A stretch of 64,000 nt of DNA from assembly GCA_021163845.1 (NCBI GenBank), contig JAGGTH010000077.1:1-64000 (forward strand), written 5' to 3'. The notes under the pieces were generated by a model. That model made no database searches. It saw only the letters and a list, made by a program, of their open reading frames with translations, and was not told the origin of the DNA. The stretch comes from Helicobacteraceae bacterium. GTDB lineage: Bacteria; Campylobacterota; Campylobacteria; Campylobacterales; Sulfurimonadaceae. A program made the translations under genes and the position numbers. This document shows positions 1-10,513 of the stretch, piece by piece. The first letter of the stretch is position 1; the number at the start of each line of letters is the position of its first letter.

Positions 1-278
1 GATTAAAAGAGAGTTGCTTTTGCAGGCAAAAAGAACCAATTGTTTGTATTTTAAGCTTGTTTGTACACTTTACTATGACTTTATACAGTTAGCTTTGATT
101 ATTGACAGCATTGCTATTTTGCAAGAATTTTTATTATTCAGTAATAATACTTTTTCTAGGCAATTGGAATATATAAAGTGTCTTCATTAATGTTACTTTT
201 ACAAAAATGCAGTATGATACTTTATAGATTATACATAACTTCTAACTTACTCCAAAATTAGGGGGTACTTTACCTAAT

Positions 279-1502
279 GTGACTTATGCTGTCATACTTA
301 AACTGGGGCTTGATGGCGTTATCAAAGAGAATATGCAACTTTATCCTCTTTTGCTCTCTCTTGCCAATCAGCGAGCAATCAAAAAAGCGATTGTACCTTT
401 TTGTGCTCTAGACAAACTCTCTAAGATTCCCCACGTAGAGTTTTATGGAGTCAAAACACTCGATGAAGCGATCACACTTTTAAAAAATCCCCAAGTCGCA
501 GAAGCTACAACACTTCAAAGTGAAATAGAGTATCCATTTTATGAAATAGATGGAGAGAAGTATTATTACATTAAAGAGTATGATGAGGACTTTTTGGATG
601 TAAAAGGGCAGGAGGTAGCAAAGCGCGCGGCACTTATAGCAGCGGCAGGATTTCATAATATTTTATTAGAGGGGAGCCCTGGATGTGGGAAGAGTATGAT
701 CGCAAAAAGGATGCGTTATATCTTGCCACCTATGCGAAGTGATGAGATCTTGGAGCTTGCCAAACTTGAAGCCTTTGAGATGAAAGAGCCACAATTTAAA
801 CCCCATAGAACCATGCGCTCCCCTCACCACTCTTCAACCCTTGCAAGCGTGTTTGGCGGAGGCTCACAAAAAGCGATCATCGGAGAGGTTGGTTTATCCA
901 CGGGAGGTGTCTTGTTCTTTGATGAGCTTCCTCACTTTTCTAAAGGTGTCTTAGAAGCACTTCGTGAACCGATGCAAGATAATAAAATACGCATTTCAAG
1001 GGTCAACTCGAAGGTGGAATATCCAAGCGATTTTTTATTTATTGGTGCGATGAACCCTTGCCCGTGTGGGAATCTTCTCAACGATCACCTTGAGTGTCGC
1101 TGTAGTGATCTTGAAATTCAGCGCTATAAAAACAGACTCTCGGACCCTTTTTTAGATAGAATTGATATTTGTGTGGTGATGCAAAATGTAAGCAAAGCGG
1201 ATAGTTCAAGCTATAGTTCTAAAGAGCTTCACAAACAGGTGGTACAAGCGCATATCTTTTCAAAAGAGCGAGGGCAAAAAAACTTTAACGCAAAACTCAG
1301 TGATGCGGAGATTGAGATCTATTGTGTAATGAGTGATAGTGCAAGAGAGGTTTTAGATACAGCAACACAACGCTTTACACTCTCATTTAGAAGTATTAAA
1401 AAGGTACAAAAGGTAGCACGTACCATTGCTGATTTGGCACAAAGTCAAATGATTGAAAAAGAGCATATTTTAGAAGCTTTGAGTTATAGAAGAAGGGTCT
1501 AA
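279..1502 (+). pseudogene. comM: YifB/ComM-family Mg-chelatase-like AAA+ ATPase, N-terminally truncated
   Basis: Walker A GSPGCGKSMIAKRM, FFDELPHFSKGVLEALREP, GAMNPCPCG and the C-terminal RSIKKVQKVARTIADL motif are present. The ORF opens at the segment LGLDGVIKENMQLYPLLLSLA, which is normally about 85-100 aa into ComM. Upstream 1-278 is AT-rich and non-coding. Confidence 0.8.
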
Positions 1503-1503
1503 G

Positions 1504-1527
1504 CTCTAAAGCAAAAGTGCTTTAGAG
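1504..1527. terminator. Hairpin between convergent comM and yceI
   Basis: Perfect 10-bp stem CTCTAAAGCA-AAAG-TGCTTTAGAG. Confidence 0.7.
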
Positions 1528-1534
1528 ATAGGGA

Positions 1535-2104
1535 TTATTTTTGTAATATACCAGCTAAAGAGATCTCAAGTTTTACCTCTTCACTCACTGCGACACCGCC
1601 AGCTTCTAGTATTTTATTCCAGTTGACACCAAACTCTTTTCTATCAATTTTTCCACTGAGAGTGATACCAGTACGGGTATTGCCCCATGGATCTTGGATA
1701 ATTCCTCCAAACTCATAATCAAGTGCTACATCTTTTGTAACCCCTTTGATTGTGAGTTTACCATGTGCTTTATCCCCTTTAATAGAGTCAAGAACGAACG
1801 TGATATTTGGAAATTCTGCCGCATTAAAAATCTCTTCAGATTTTAAATGAGCATCTCTTTTATCAATATTTGTGTTAATAGAAGCGACCTCTATTGTACC
1901 TGTGAGGGCTTTGAGTTTGTTTGTTTTATCCTCAAGTTCAAATGAGCCTGAGAACTTTTGAAACTCTCCATTTACTGTACTTACCATCATGTGTTTGACT
2001 TTAAAACCAACATTAGAATGGGCTGTATCAACGCTATAAGTCCCTGCAAAAAGTGCGCTAGCACTGAGTAAAATACCTACTGTGAGTTTTGGCAATGTTT
2101 TCAT
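1535..2104 (-). CDS. YceI-family periplasmic protein
   Basis: Signal peptide plus YSVDTAHSNVGFKVKHMMVSTVNGEFQKFSG; typical YceI size. Confidence 0.92.
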   Translation of the reverse strand: MKTLPKLTVGILLSASALFAGTYSVDTAHSNVGFKVKHMMVSTVNGEFQKFSGSFELEDKTNKLKALTGTIEVASINTNIDKRDAHLKSEEIFNAAEFPNITFVLDSIKGDKAHGKLTIKGVTKDVALDYEFGGIIQDPWGNTRTGITLSGKIDRKEFGVNWNKILEAGGVAVSEEVKLEISLAGILQK

Positions 2105-2207
2105 ATCTAGTCCTTTAAATTGAGCTTGAAAATCATTATACAGCCAAAATGGTTTATTTGAGGAAGAAATTATATAATCTAACGTAATCTAATATCTAGA
2201 ATAAATT

Positions 2208-5200
2208 CTAGATATTATAGTAGCTTGCATGAGGGTGGTAGACTACAAGTGCGGATGTAGATTGTTCTGGGTGAATTTGAAAGGTTTCACTTAGCTCTAT
2301 CCCAAACTCTTCGGGTTTGAGAAGGTTAAAGAGTGGACGATTGAGCTCAAGATCAGGACAAGCTGCGTAGCCAAAAGAGTAGCGACTCCCTTGGTATTTG
2401 TTCATCTGTACATCTGCGAGTGTTGGACCCTCTCCCTCAGAGATCCCAAGATCAAGGCGGATCTGCTTGTGTGCGATCTCTGCGAGTGCTTCGGCAAGTT
2501 CAACTCCAAGCCCGTGAAATTGGTAGTACTCAGTGTAGTTTCCCGCATCATAGATCTCTTTTTCTGCTTCGCTGAGTTTGGAACCTGCACTCACACAAGT
2601 CAGAGCAATCACATCATGGCGATCGCGGTGAAAGAAGTCACTCAGAGCGCGGTGAGGCTGTTTTCTTTGGCGTGGAAATGTAAAGATCTCTTTAGCGCGA
2701 CCCATCACATGATCGAGTGGTTCTGTATTGATCTGTAATTCTGAGTGATATCCCTCACTCTCATCAAAGATAAGCAGAGAATTATCATCACTGCGACATG
2801 GCCAATATCCATAAAGGATAGTTGGTTCAAAGAGGTTTTCATCTAAAAAGCGACGTTTGAGTTTCTCGTATGCTGGCCATACGACTTCGCTGAGTTGTTT
2901 TTCATAGGCCTCTGTAGTCATCCCTTTAGAACTATATCCCCAACGCGATTTAAAAAGGATCTTATGGTTGATCCACTCAAATGCCATCTCTATTTGTTGC
3001 TGTGTGAGTTTGAGTTCACGTCTTCCCCAAAATGGAGGTGTCGGCACTACTACATCCCGACTTGGCATCTTGAGCTCTTCAAAAGGGGGAATGATGATCT
3101 CTTTGTGCTCTTTATGCTCTTTTGGCTCACCAGCGCTTCCATGAAGATTGGTATCAAAGTTACCTTTTTCGATACGACTCATCGCCGTGACCCCATCAAA
3201 AGCATCTTTACAATAAAAGATAGGACCCTTATAGATCGGACGACAAAAATCATCGATAAAGTTACGCGTGAGTGCAGCTCCACCGAGTAAAATAGGGATC
3301 TCGATATCAGCGTCAGCGAGCGCTTGGAGATTTTCCATCATCACTTGGGTAGATTTTACCAAAAGTCCACTCATGCCTATCGCTTGGGCATTGGATTCTT
3401 TGAGCGCGGCGATAAATTTATCGAGTTCCACTTTGATCCCAAGGTTTATCACTTTAAAGCCATTGTTGGAGAGGATAATATCCACGAGGTTTTTGCCCAC
3501 ATCGTGTACATCCCCTTTAACCGTTCCCAGGATAAGAGTGGTATCGACTTTTTTATCTACCTTTGGCAGATAAGGGTTGAGATGATCGACTGTTTTTTTC
3601 ATCGTCTCGGCACTTTGAAGTACAAATGGTAGTTGCATCTGTCCACTTCCAAAGAGCTCGCCGACCACTTTCATCGCATCGATCAGAATCTCGTTGACGA
3701 TTTTCTCAGGTGCGATGTTTTGACGCGCTTGTTCTACGAGTGGGATCATTCGCTCTTTATCCCCATCCATAAGCAGTTTTGCAATTTTTTCTTCATCACT
3801 CATCGCTAGGTAGGCTTCATCTACAGCATCATTATCCACTGCTTCTTTGGTGCTAAAATGATCTATAAATGTAAAGAGCGCTTCACCGTTTGGCTTGCGG
3901 TTAAAGATGAGGTCATCACAGATCTCTTGTTCTTCTTGAGAGATCTTGCTTAGGGGAATAATATGCTGCACATTGATGATAACGGATGTAAGCCCCGCTT
4001 GGATACAGTGGTGCAAAAACATAGAGTTCAGATAAGGGCGTGCATCTTTATCCAGACCAAAAGAGATATTTGAGAGTCCTAAAATCGCTCCTACCTCTGG
4101 GTGGCGTTTGCGTAGCTCGCGTATCGCTTCTATGGTGTTAATTCCCGCTTCAAAATACTCCTCATCCCCACTTCCAAGGGTAAAGGTGAGCACGTCAAAG
4201 ACAAGATCCTCTTTTTTGATCCCATGGCGTGAGGTCGCAAGATCGATGATACGCTCAGCAACTTCGAGTTTTTTGTCGACTGTTTTTGCCATCCCCTCTT
4301 CATCGATGGTCAAACACACTAAAGCAGCACCAAATTTTTTAGCCAAAGCACACACTTCATCAAACTTTTCTATCCCATCTTCAAGATTGACTGAATTGAT
4401 GATCGCTTTGCCACCTATGAGTTTAAGGGCAGTCTCAAGCCCTTTGGTTTGGGTAGAATCTGGCATAAGCGGCAGGGAGATCTTTTGTGCATAAAGACTC
4501 ATCACCTCTTGCATATCTTTTGTCTCATCACGCCCTGCAAAGCCGACACTTACATCCAAAACATGGGCACCCACTCGCACTTGTTGTTGCCCGACACTGA
4601 GAGTCCCCTCGTAATCTTCTGCAAGTAAAAGTTCACGAAAGGCTTTAGAACCAGTCGCATTACTACGCTCTCCCACAAGCAAAGGTGCTGGCTCTTGCAT
4701 GAGTGGAACGGTTCCAAATAAAGAAGCAAGGGAGTTGATCTGTTTGCCACTTGGTGCTTTTGGTGCGATTGCACTTACGCGATCTACTAGGGCTCGGATG
4801 TGCTGAGGTGTTGTTCCGCAACATCCACCCAAAAAGCTGACCCCATCATATTTTAAAAAATTCTCTTGTTTATCGGCAAACTCATCGGGTCCCATTGGAT
4901 AGTAGGTGTAGCCTCCACGGTTTTGTGGTAAACCTGCATTGGCGTGGACTGAAATAGGTTTGTGCCAAAGTTCTGAGAGAGTTTTGACATGCTTTTCAAC
5001 TTGCTCTGGTCCTGTTCCACAGTTAAATCCAAGTGAGAGGATATCAAAAGGCTCTAAGATCGTTGTGATGGTGGAAGCATCGGTTCCAATAAGCATCGTT
5101 CCGCTGAGCTCTATGGTGACTGAGACCATAATAGGGATCTGTGTTTGTCGCTGGCGATTTGCTTCTTGGCAGGCGTGGAGTGCCGCTTTGATCTGGAGTG

Positions 5201-5699
5201 GATCTTGGCAGGTCTCGAGCAAAAAGATATCGACCCCACCATCAATGAGCGCGAGACAAAACTCAGTATAGCCCTCATACATCGCATCGTAGTGGATATG
5301 CCCAAGTGATGGGAGTTTTGTGCCTGGTCCGATAGAGCCTAAACAAAAACGTGGATGCTCAGGTGTAGAGAACTTTTCACATTCGCGCTTGACAAGCTCG
5401 GCTCCCGCTTTTGTGAGTTCATACGCACGACTCCCAAGTCCATACTCATCAAGTACCCAGCTAAAAGAGCCAAAGGTGTTGGTGGTGATGAGGTCTGCTC
5501 CGGCTGTGAGGTAGGCATGAAAGATCTCGCTGAGAACCTCAGGGCAAGTAACATTAAGCAGTTCATTACATCCCTCGTTGCCCTCCCATGCTTCTTTTGG
5601 AATCTTCTCGTCACGCTGTTGAAGCTGTGTACCCATCGCTCCGTCAATAATAAGGGGGCGCTTTTTAATAGTGTTTAAAATGTAATCTTTTGTCGTCAT
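2208..5699 (-). CDS. metH: Cobalamin-dependent methionine synthase
   Basis: 1163 aa; homocysteine-binding, pterin-binding (VGERSNATGSKAFRELL), B12-binding (GDVHDVGKN) and activation domains. Confidence 0.97.
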   Translation of the reverse strand: MTTKDYILNTIKKRPLIIDGAMGTQLQQRDEKIPKEAWEGNEGCNELLNVTCPEVLSEIFHAYLTAGADLITTNTFGSFSWVLDEYGLGSRAYELTKAGAELVKRECEKFSTPEHPRFCLGSIGPGTKLPSLGHIHYDAMYEGYTEFCLALIDGGVDIFLLETCQDPLQIKAALHACQEANRQRQTQIPIMVSVTIELSGTMLIGTDASTITTILEPFDILSLGFNCGTGPEQVEKHVKTLSELWHKPISVHANAGLPQNRGGYTYYPMGPDEFADKQENFLKYDGVSFLGGCCGTTPQHIRALVDRVSAIAPKAPSGKQINSLASLFGTVPLMQEPAPLLVGERSNATGSKAFRELLLAEDYEGTLSVGQQQVRVGAHVLDVSVGFAGRDETKDMQEVMSLYAQKISLPLMPDSTQTKGLETALKLIGGKAIINSVNLEDGIEKFDEVCALAKKFGAALVCLTIDEEGMAKTVDKKLEVAERIIDLATSRHGIKKEDLVFDVLTFTLGSGDEEYFEAGINTIEAIRELRKRHPEVGAILGLSNISFGLDKDARPYLNSMFLHHCIQAGLTSVIINVQHIIPLSKISQEEQEICDDLIFNRKPNGEALFTFIDHFSTKEAVDNDAVDEAYLAMSDEEKIAKLLMDGDKERMIPLVEQARQNIAPEKIVNEILIDAMKVVGELFGSGQMQLPFVLQSAETMKKTVDHLNPYLPKVDKKVDTTLILGTVKGDVHDVGKNLVDIILSNNGFKVINLGIKVELDKFIAALKESNAQAIGMSGLLVKSTQVMMENLQALADADIEIPILLGGAALTRNFIDDFCRPIYKGPIFYCKDAFDGVTAMSRIEKGNFDTNLHGSAGEPKEHKEHKEIIIPPFEELKMPSRDVVVPTPPFWGRRELKLTQQQIEMAFEWINHKILFKSRWGYSSKGMTTEAYEKQLSEVVWPAYEKLKRRFLDENLFEPTILYGYWPCRSDDNSLLIFDESEGYHSELQINTEPLDHVMGRAKEIFTFPRQRKQPHRALSDFFHRDRHDVIALTCVSAGSKLSEAEKEIYDAGNYTEYYQFHGLGVELAEALAEIAHKQIRLDLGISEGEGPTLADVQMNKYQGSRYSFGYAACPDLELNRPLFNLLKPEEFGIELSETFQIHPEQSTSALVVYHPHASYYNI

Positions 5700-5855
5700 A
5701 ATAGGAAAGTCTTTTTACTAAGATAATAGAGGGCTATTTTACCCGATAGGAGCATAAAAAAGACTTTTGCGAGAAGAACAAAAAGATGTTTAAGTTTATA
5801 TAGAAATGAAGTGCAATATAATCATGTATTAATTGTGCATATAAGGAGAGATCAA

Positions 5856-6893
5856 ATGTTAAAGAAAATCGTAACAAGCGCGTTACTATGTAGTGCATTG
5901 CTTTTAAGTGGATGTGGGGATAATGAGGCTGAAGATGTTTTGCAGACAGAGCAAGATATAGATAAAGGAAACTACGAAGCGATCATTTCAAAATATGAGG
6001 GTGTGGCTTCGACAAATGAAGAGTATATGGCACTTGCAGCCGCTTATATGCAAAAAGCTGGACTGGGCTTAGCTGATTTGATGGTAGTGATTTCAGATAG
6101 TACAGAAGATGAAAATTCAGATGCTTTTGCAGCCTTTGTGAAAAGTGTGAAGGCGAGTAGTTCTAGAACAGCTTTGCGTGATTTAGAGAAGTCCTCTCTT
6201 AATTATAAAGAGGTTGTTGAAAACTGTAATGATGCAAATTTGAGCTCTTCTCAACAAGATGCTTGTCTTTATAGAGGACTAGCGCAGACACTCAAAGCTG
6301 CAAGTACGATAGGGTATATCACTGGTAGTATTGAAAACTTTGGTTCAGGTTTAGAAAGTGATAATAGACTTACGTCTACGGCGTGTGCTATGGAATATGC
6401 ACTGACAGATTCTTATGACACTTCAAAGTGTGCTTTAACAACTGGACTAACACCTATAACTTTTGATAGTAATGTAACATACAATAGTATAGTTATGACT
6501 GTAAATGCAGAGGAGTTTGAACACCTTATTCGTGATATAAATGGAACGAAACGTACCGCTATTACAGATGGTTATTGTACAACTGATGATTTTTCTACAA
6601 GAGTAGAAGATAAAAATGCCAGTACATATAATCCGTCTACATTTCACGTTTGCCCTGTTACAGAGAGTGCTGAGGATGATGAGATCACAACAGAAGGCTT
6701 GATCGTAGATGCACTTAATGATGGAGTGGAAGCTATCAGCGGTGTTGCAACAGATGATATGCAAGGTGATATTGATGAGTTTAAGTGTGAAGTGCTTGGT
6801 GGAAACTATAATGAATATAGTGGATGTTCTGTGTCTTTATCATCGGATGTATCAACGCAGCAAGTCATTAACTATCTAGAAACGAATAACTAA
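5856..6893 (+). CDS. Predicted lipoprotein, function unknown
   Basis: Lipobox LLLSGC after MLKKIVTSALLCSAL; AGGAGA ribosome-binding site before ATG 5856 (the ORF track start at 5811 is probably too early). Confidence 0.75.
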   Translation: MLKKIVTSALLCSALLLSGCGDNEAEDVLQTEQDIDKGNYEAIISKYEGVASTNEEYMALAAAYMQKAGLGLADLMVVISDSTEDENSDAFAAFVKSVKASSSRTALRDLEKSSLNYKEVVENCNDANLSSSQQDACLYRGLAQTLKAASTIGYITGSIENFGSGLESDNRLTSTACAMEYALTDSYDTSKCALTTGLTPITFDSNVTYNSIVMTVNAEEFEHLIRDINGTKRTAITDGYCTTDDFSTRVEDKNASTYNPSTFHVCPVTESAEDDEITTEGLIVDALNDGVEAISGVATDDMQGDIDEFKCEVLGGNYNEYSGCSVSLSSDVSTQQVINYLETNN

Positions 6894-6903
6894 GGAGTAA
6901 AGA

Positions 6904-8085
6904 ATGAAAAAAATAGTAACACTATCACTTATAACGGCAAGCTCATTGATGGCTATGTATGGAGAACATTCTTATCTTTACAAAGATCCTCGTATTATGG
7001 GAATGGGGGGAGCAAACGTAGCGGTAGGTTCTTACTCTACCTCTGTTTTTTCTAATCCTGCGGGGCTTACAAATATAAAAAAAGATCATGGCTTTGTGGT
7101 TGATCTTTTAGGAATTGGTATCTCTGCAAGTAAGAATGGACAGGACTTTTTAGAAGACCTACAAGATGCCATTGATACAGAGCAAGATGCTGAAGTCGCA
7201 AATGTTCTTAAGCAATATTCCGGAGAGCACTTTCATCTAGGGATAGATAACTACACCTCAATCTCAAAAAATTCTGATGCTTTTGCATGGAGTATTGGAA
7301 TTCTAGCAGCTGTGGATGTAAACTTTATGCCTCATGCTCAAGGAAGTACGAGTGGCGGATTGCTACAAACATCTTCAAGAGCCTATGGTGGAGTAGTCTT
7401 AGGTGTTGCTAAACCTTACGATACAGAGCTTGGGCGTATTGATGTGGGTGTGGGTGTAAAATATATTACGCAACAATCGTATGAGGGTGTTTTAGGAGTA
7501 AGTGAGCTTTTAGAAGATGGCGACAAGGATATTGCAGATACTTTACAAGATAAGTATGAGAAAAAATCATCAGGACTCGGAGTAGATATAGGTTTGAATT
7601 ACTATCCTTTTACAGATAGTTTTTGGAATCCAACTTTTGGTCTGAGTATTTTAAATATTGGTTCTATGAGTATGGATGATAATTATGGTGGACAGCCAAC
7701 AACTGTCAATATTGGTGCATCCCTAACTCCAGATGTAGGCTTTATCGATAAACTTGTACTTGCTGTTGATTATGTAGATCTTTTTGAAGCAAATGAGGTT
7801 CGTGCATACAACTTTAGTGAGACAGACGAGGTGAAATTTACAGACTATAAAGAGTCAGACATGATGAAGCGCTTACGCTTTGGTGCGAGTGCTACACTCA
7901 TTGATACGAGTATTTTCTCAACTACACTGAGTGCTGGGATGTACCAGGGTGCATATACAGCAGGACTCAATATGGAGCTTACATTCTTAAAACTCAACTT
8001 TGCAACCTATGAAGAGCAAGTTGGTACTGGGAGTGTGGATATAGCAGATAGAAGATATACAGCACTTCTAGCTATTGGTTGGTAA
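6904..8085 (+). CDS. Outer-membrane beta-barrel protein, TraF-like/FadL-like
   Basis: Signal peptide; YKDPRIMGMGGANVAVGSYSTSVFSNPAGL motif; barrel-like C-terminus ending in GW. Confidence 0.7.
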   Translation: MKKIVTLSLITASSLMAMYGEHSYLYKDPRIMGMGGANVAVGSYSTSVFSNPAGLTNIKKDHGFVVDLLGIGISASKNGQDFLEDLQDAIDTEQDAEVANVLKQYSGEHFHLGIDNYTSISKNSDAFAWSIGILAAVDVNFMPHAQGSTSGGLLQTSSRAYGGVVLGVAKPYDTELGRIDVGVGVKYITQQSYEGVLGVSELLEDGDKDIADTLQDKYEKKSSGLGVDIGLNYYPFTDSFWNPTFGLSILNIGSMSMDDNYGGQPTTVNIGASLTPDVGFIDKLVLAVDYVDLFEANEVRAYNFSETDEVKFTDYKESDMMKRLRFGASATLIDTSIFSTTLSAGMYQGAYTAGLNMELTFLKLNFATYEEQVGTGSVDIADRRYTALLAIGW

Positions 8086-8091
8086 ACCATT

Positions 8092-8114
8092 TTCGCATGC
8101 TTAGAGCATGCGAA
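8092..8114 (+). terminator. Hairpin downstream of the barrel gene
   Basis: Perfect 9-bp stem TTCGCATGC-TTAGA-GCATGCGAA. Confidence 0.55.
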
Positions 8115-8141
8115 TCTCTTCCACTTCACTTTTCACTCTCC

Positions 8142-8219
8142 ATAATGACGATGAAATTATAAAATATCTTGACTTATTACGTCAAAAAGATGTATAATGA
8201 CGATGAAACTAAAAAATAT
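8142..8219 (+). repeat. Two 26-bp direct repeats (24/26 identical, 52-bp period) around a TTGAC-N7-GTCAA inverted repeat
   Basis: ATAATGACGATGAAATTATAAAATAT at 8142-8167; ATAATGACGATGAAACTAAAAAATAT at 8194-8219; inverted repeat at 8169-8185. Confidence 0.85.
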
Positions 8220-8237
8220 GAAAGGTTTAATCGTTAA

Positions 8238-8894
8238 ATGGTCATAGCATATATCCGTCCAGACAAACTTTTTGATGCTGTTCATGAACAACTTCAAGCG
8301 ATCAATGCGTATGCGCTTGCAAACAATATTGCCATCGATGATGAGCTTATTGATCAAAAGTCTCAAAACAAAAGACTAGAGGCAAGAAGGGATGTAACAA
8401 GCTATTTTCAGAGTAAATCCAATAGTATCCTTTTAGTTTATGATGTGTGGGTCCTTAGCACGAATATGGAAGATCTGATTCAGATGTTTTCGTGTTTACT
8501 AAAGAATAATTTTAGCGTACACTTTATCAAGCAATCTATAGTGATGACACAGCAAAGTAGTAGCATGTTAGTACTTGGATTGATGGATCAACTGCGCCAA
8601 AAAATTCAGAGTGAATCGAAAAAAGTGATAGGAAGACCAAAGGGAAGCAAGTCCACTTCAAAGTTTGATAAGTATATTAATGAAATAATAGGATTTATTA
8701 AAGAGAAAAAAAGTGTAAGTGAGATGGCGAGGCTACTGGGAGTGAGTAGAAGTTCTCTCAAAGATTATATAGAATCGCGCGAACTCAAAGAACTTGCATT
8801 GAGTTCTTTAGTACTACAAACTCCTCATAATGCTGAGGAGCAAGTGATAAATAGGATTCTTTGTCCTAATGAAAAAGAAGAGGTTGAAAAATGA
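8238..8894 (+). CDS. Resolvase-like protein without a recognisable catalytic Ser; HTH at C-terminus
   Basis: Resolvase-type N-terminus (VIAYIRPDKLFDAVHEQLQAINAYA), GRPKGSK linker, HTH SVSEMARLLGVSRSSLKDYI; ATGA overlap with the downstream ccoG start. Confidence 0.75.
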   Translation: MVIAYIRPDKLFDAVHEQLQAINAYALANNIAIDDELIDQKSQNKRLEARRDVTSYFQSKSNSILLVYDVWVLSTNMEDLIQMFSCLLKNNFSVHFIKQSIVMTQQSSSMLVLGLMDQLRQKIQSESKKVIGRPKGSKSTSKFDKYINEIIGFIKEKKSVSEMARLLGVSRSSLKDYIESRELKELALSSLVLQTPHNAEEQVINRILCPNEKEEVEK

Positions 8895-10324
8895 GTACAG
8901 AAAAAAAAGGTATTAAAATACCAACTCCATGGAGAATAAAAAGATACTACGTATATGCTATTATGACAGCATTTGTTTTAAGTATACCGTGGATTACAGT
9001 AGATGGAAACCATCTTTTTTTACTAAGCTTTGACAAAATGAAGCTCCATCTTGCATTTATTCAGTTTGATATGCAAGAGCTTTATCTTATGCCATTTTTA
9101 CTTATGATTATGTTCTTGGGTATTTTTGGTATGACTGTAATGGGTGGACGTGTATTCTGTGGATGGGTCTGTCCTCAAACAGTGTTTCGTGTTATCTATC
9201 GTGACTTGATCGAGACAAAACTTCTAGGCTTGCGCAAACGTATCAAAAACAAACAGCAAGAACCAGATATGTCTAAAGCTGAGAACAAGGTAAAAAAAGT
9301 AGTAGCTATCTTGTTATGGTCAGTATTGGCATTTGTAGCAGCAGCAAACTTTATGTGGTTCTTTGTTCCACCAGAAGATTTTTTTGCTTATCTTGCAAGC
9401 CCAATGGATCATTTGACACTTATTGGTTTTGTTATTGGTATTGCGGCGTTTTTAATCTATGATGTGATCTTTTTACAAGAGAACTTTTGTATCTATGTAT
9501 GTCCTTATTCAAGAATCCAGTCGGTACTTTATGATGATCATACTGTCATGGCACTGTACAATCCACACCGTGGAGGGGATATCTATGATGAAAATAAAGA
9601 GAAAGTCTTTACAAAACAAAAAGATCTCCAAGCAGTACAACCAAATGCTGAGTGTACGGCATGTGAGAGCTGCGTAACGGTATGTCCGACACACATTGAT
9701 ATTCGTAAAGGGCTTCAACTTGAGTGTATCAACTGTTTAGAATGTGTCGATGCATGTACAGCGGTCATGGGAAAACTTGGAAAAGAGTCTTTGGTTACTT
9801 GGTCGAGTGACTATGAGATCATTGATCAAAAAGGGAAAACGAAGTTCTTCCGTACGAAGATCCTTGCATACATGGGACTCATCGTTGGTATTGCGATCAT
9901 TCTTGGAATGATGGGAAGCACAAAAGAGCATATGCTTTTAAATATCAACAAGGAAAATCGTCTTTATTCCGTGACAAAACTTCCTGATGGAAAAGTGGCA
10001 GTAGAGAATGCTTATGAATTCTTACTCCAAAATACTGAGAATGAAAAACATAAGTACTTCTTTGAAGTAAGCTTGCCAAAGGGGATGAAAGGAGAATTAC
10101 TTATTGATAAACCGAGTGCTCCTTTTACAGCAGTTCCTGGCATAAAAAAGAAAAAAATCGTTGTGCTTAGAACAACAGATATGCTAGTAGATAATGATAG
10201 AAAAGATACTGTGATCCCTATTACGATCCGTGCGTATGCCCTTGGACATGAGGATAGAATTGTAGTTTTTAGAAACTCTACATTTACATTTCCAAGATCA
10301 GATATCATCAGAGATGCTAAATAA
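8891..10324 (+). CDS. ccoG: Cytochrome c oxidase accessory protein CcoG/FixG/RdxA
   Basis: WVCPQTVFR, two ferredoxin motifs (CTACESCVTVCP, CINCLECVDAC), multiple TM helices, C-terminal FixG Ig-like domain. Confidence 0.95.
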   Translation: MSTEKKGIKIPTPWRIKRYYVYAIMTAFVLSIPWITVDGNHLFLLSFDKMKLHLAFIQFDMQELYLMPFLLMIMFLGIFGMTVMGGRVFCGWVCPQTVFRVIYRDLIETKLLGLRKRIKNKQQEPDMSKAENKVKKVVAILLWSVLAFVAAANFMWFFVPPEDFFAYLASPMDHLTLIGFVIGIAAFLIYDVIFLQENFCIYVCPYSRIQSVLYDDHTVMALYNPHRGGDIYDENKEKVFTKQKDLQAVQPNAECTACESCVTVCPTHIDIRKGLQLECINCLECVDACTAVMGKLGKESLVTWSSDYEIIDQKGKTKFFRTKILAYMGLIVGIAIILGMMGSTKEHMLLNINKENRLYSVTKLPDGKVAVENAYEFLLQNTENEKHKYFFEVSLPKGMKGELLIDKPSAPFTAVPGIKKKKIVVLRTTDMLVDNDRKDTVIPITIRAYALGHEDRIVVFRNSTFTFPRSDIIRDAK

Positions 10325-10344
10325 GATTTCACTGATTGAAGTTC

Positions 10345-10368
10345 ACTCTATAAATTAATTTTATAGAG
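10345..10368 (+). terminator. Rho-independent terminator after ccoG
   Basis: ACTCTATAAA-TTAA-TTTATAGAGT followed by TGAATTTTTTTT. Confidence 0.85.
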
Positions 10369-10513
10369 TTGAATTTTTTTTGGTGATTTTTGTAAAATTT
10401 TCTTTCCAATAGTTGTTTTTCCACTTCTTCTTGCGAGAAACTTCACCCCTAAACAATATATAGGTCTTGCTCTTGTGCTATAATTGCGACTTTAATAGAG
10501 AAAAGGAGTAATT

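Noticed and set aside
2391-5678. Many ORFs antisense or out of frame within metH (for example 2391-2738, 4108-4494, 5355-5678)
   Set aside because: They lie inside a strongly supported 1163-aa metH frame and show composition typical of shadow ORFs.
6447-6764. 105-aa Cys-rich antisense ORF
   Set aside because: Shadow of the lipoprotein gene.
8142-8219. Direct repeats as recombination (att/res) sites for an active resolvase
   Set aside because: The adjacent protein seems to lack the catalytic serine; a regulatory operator is the simpler reading.
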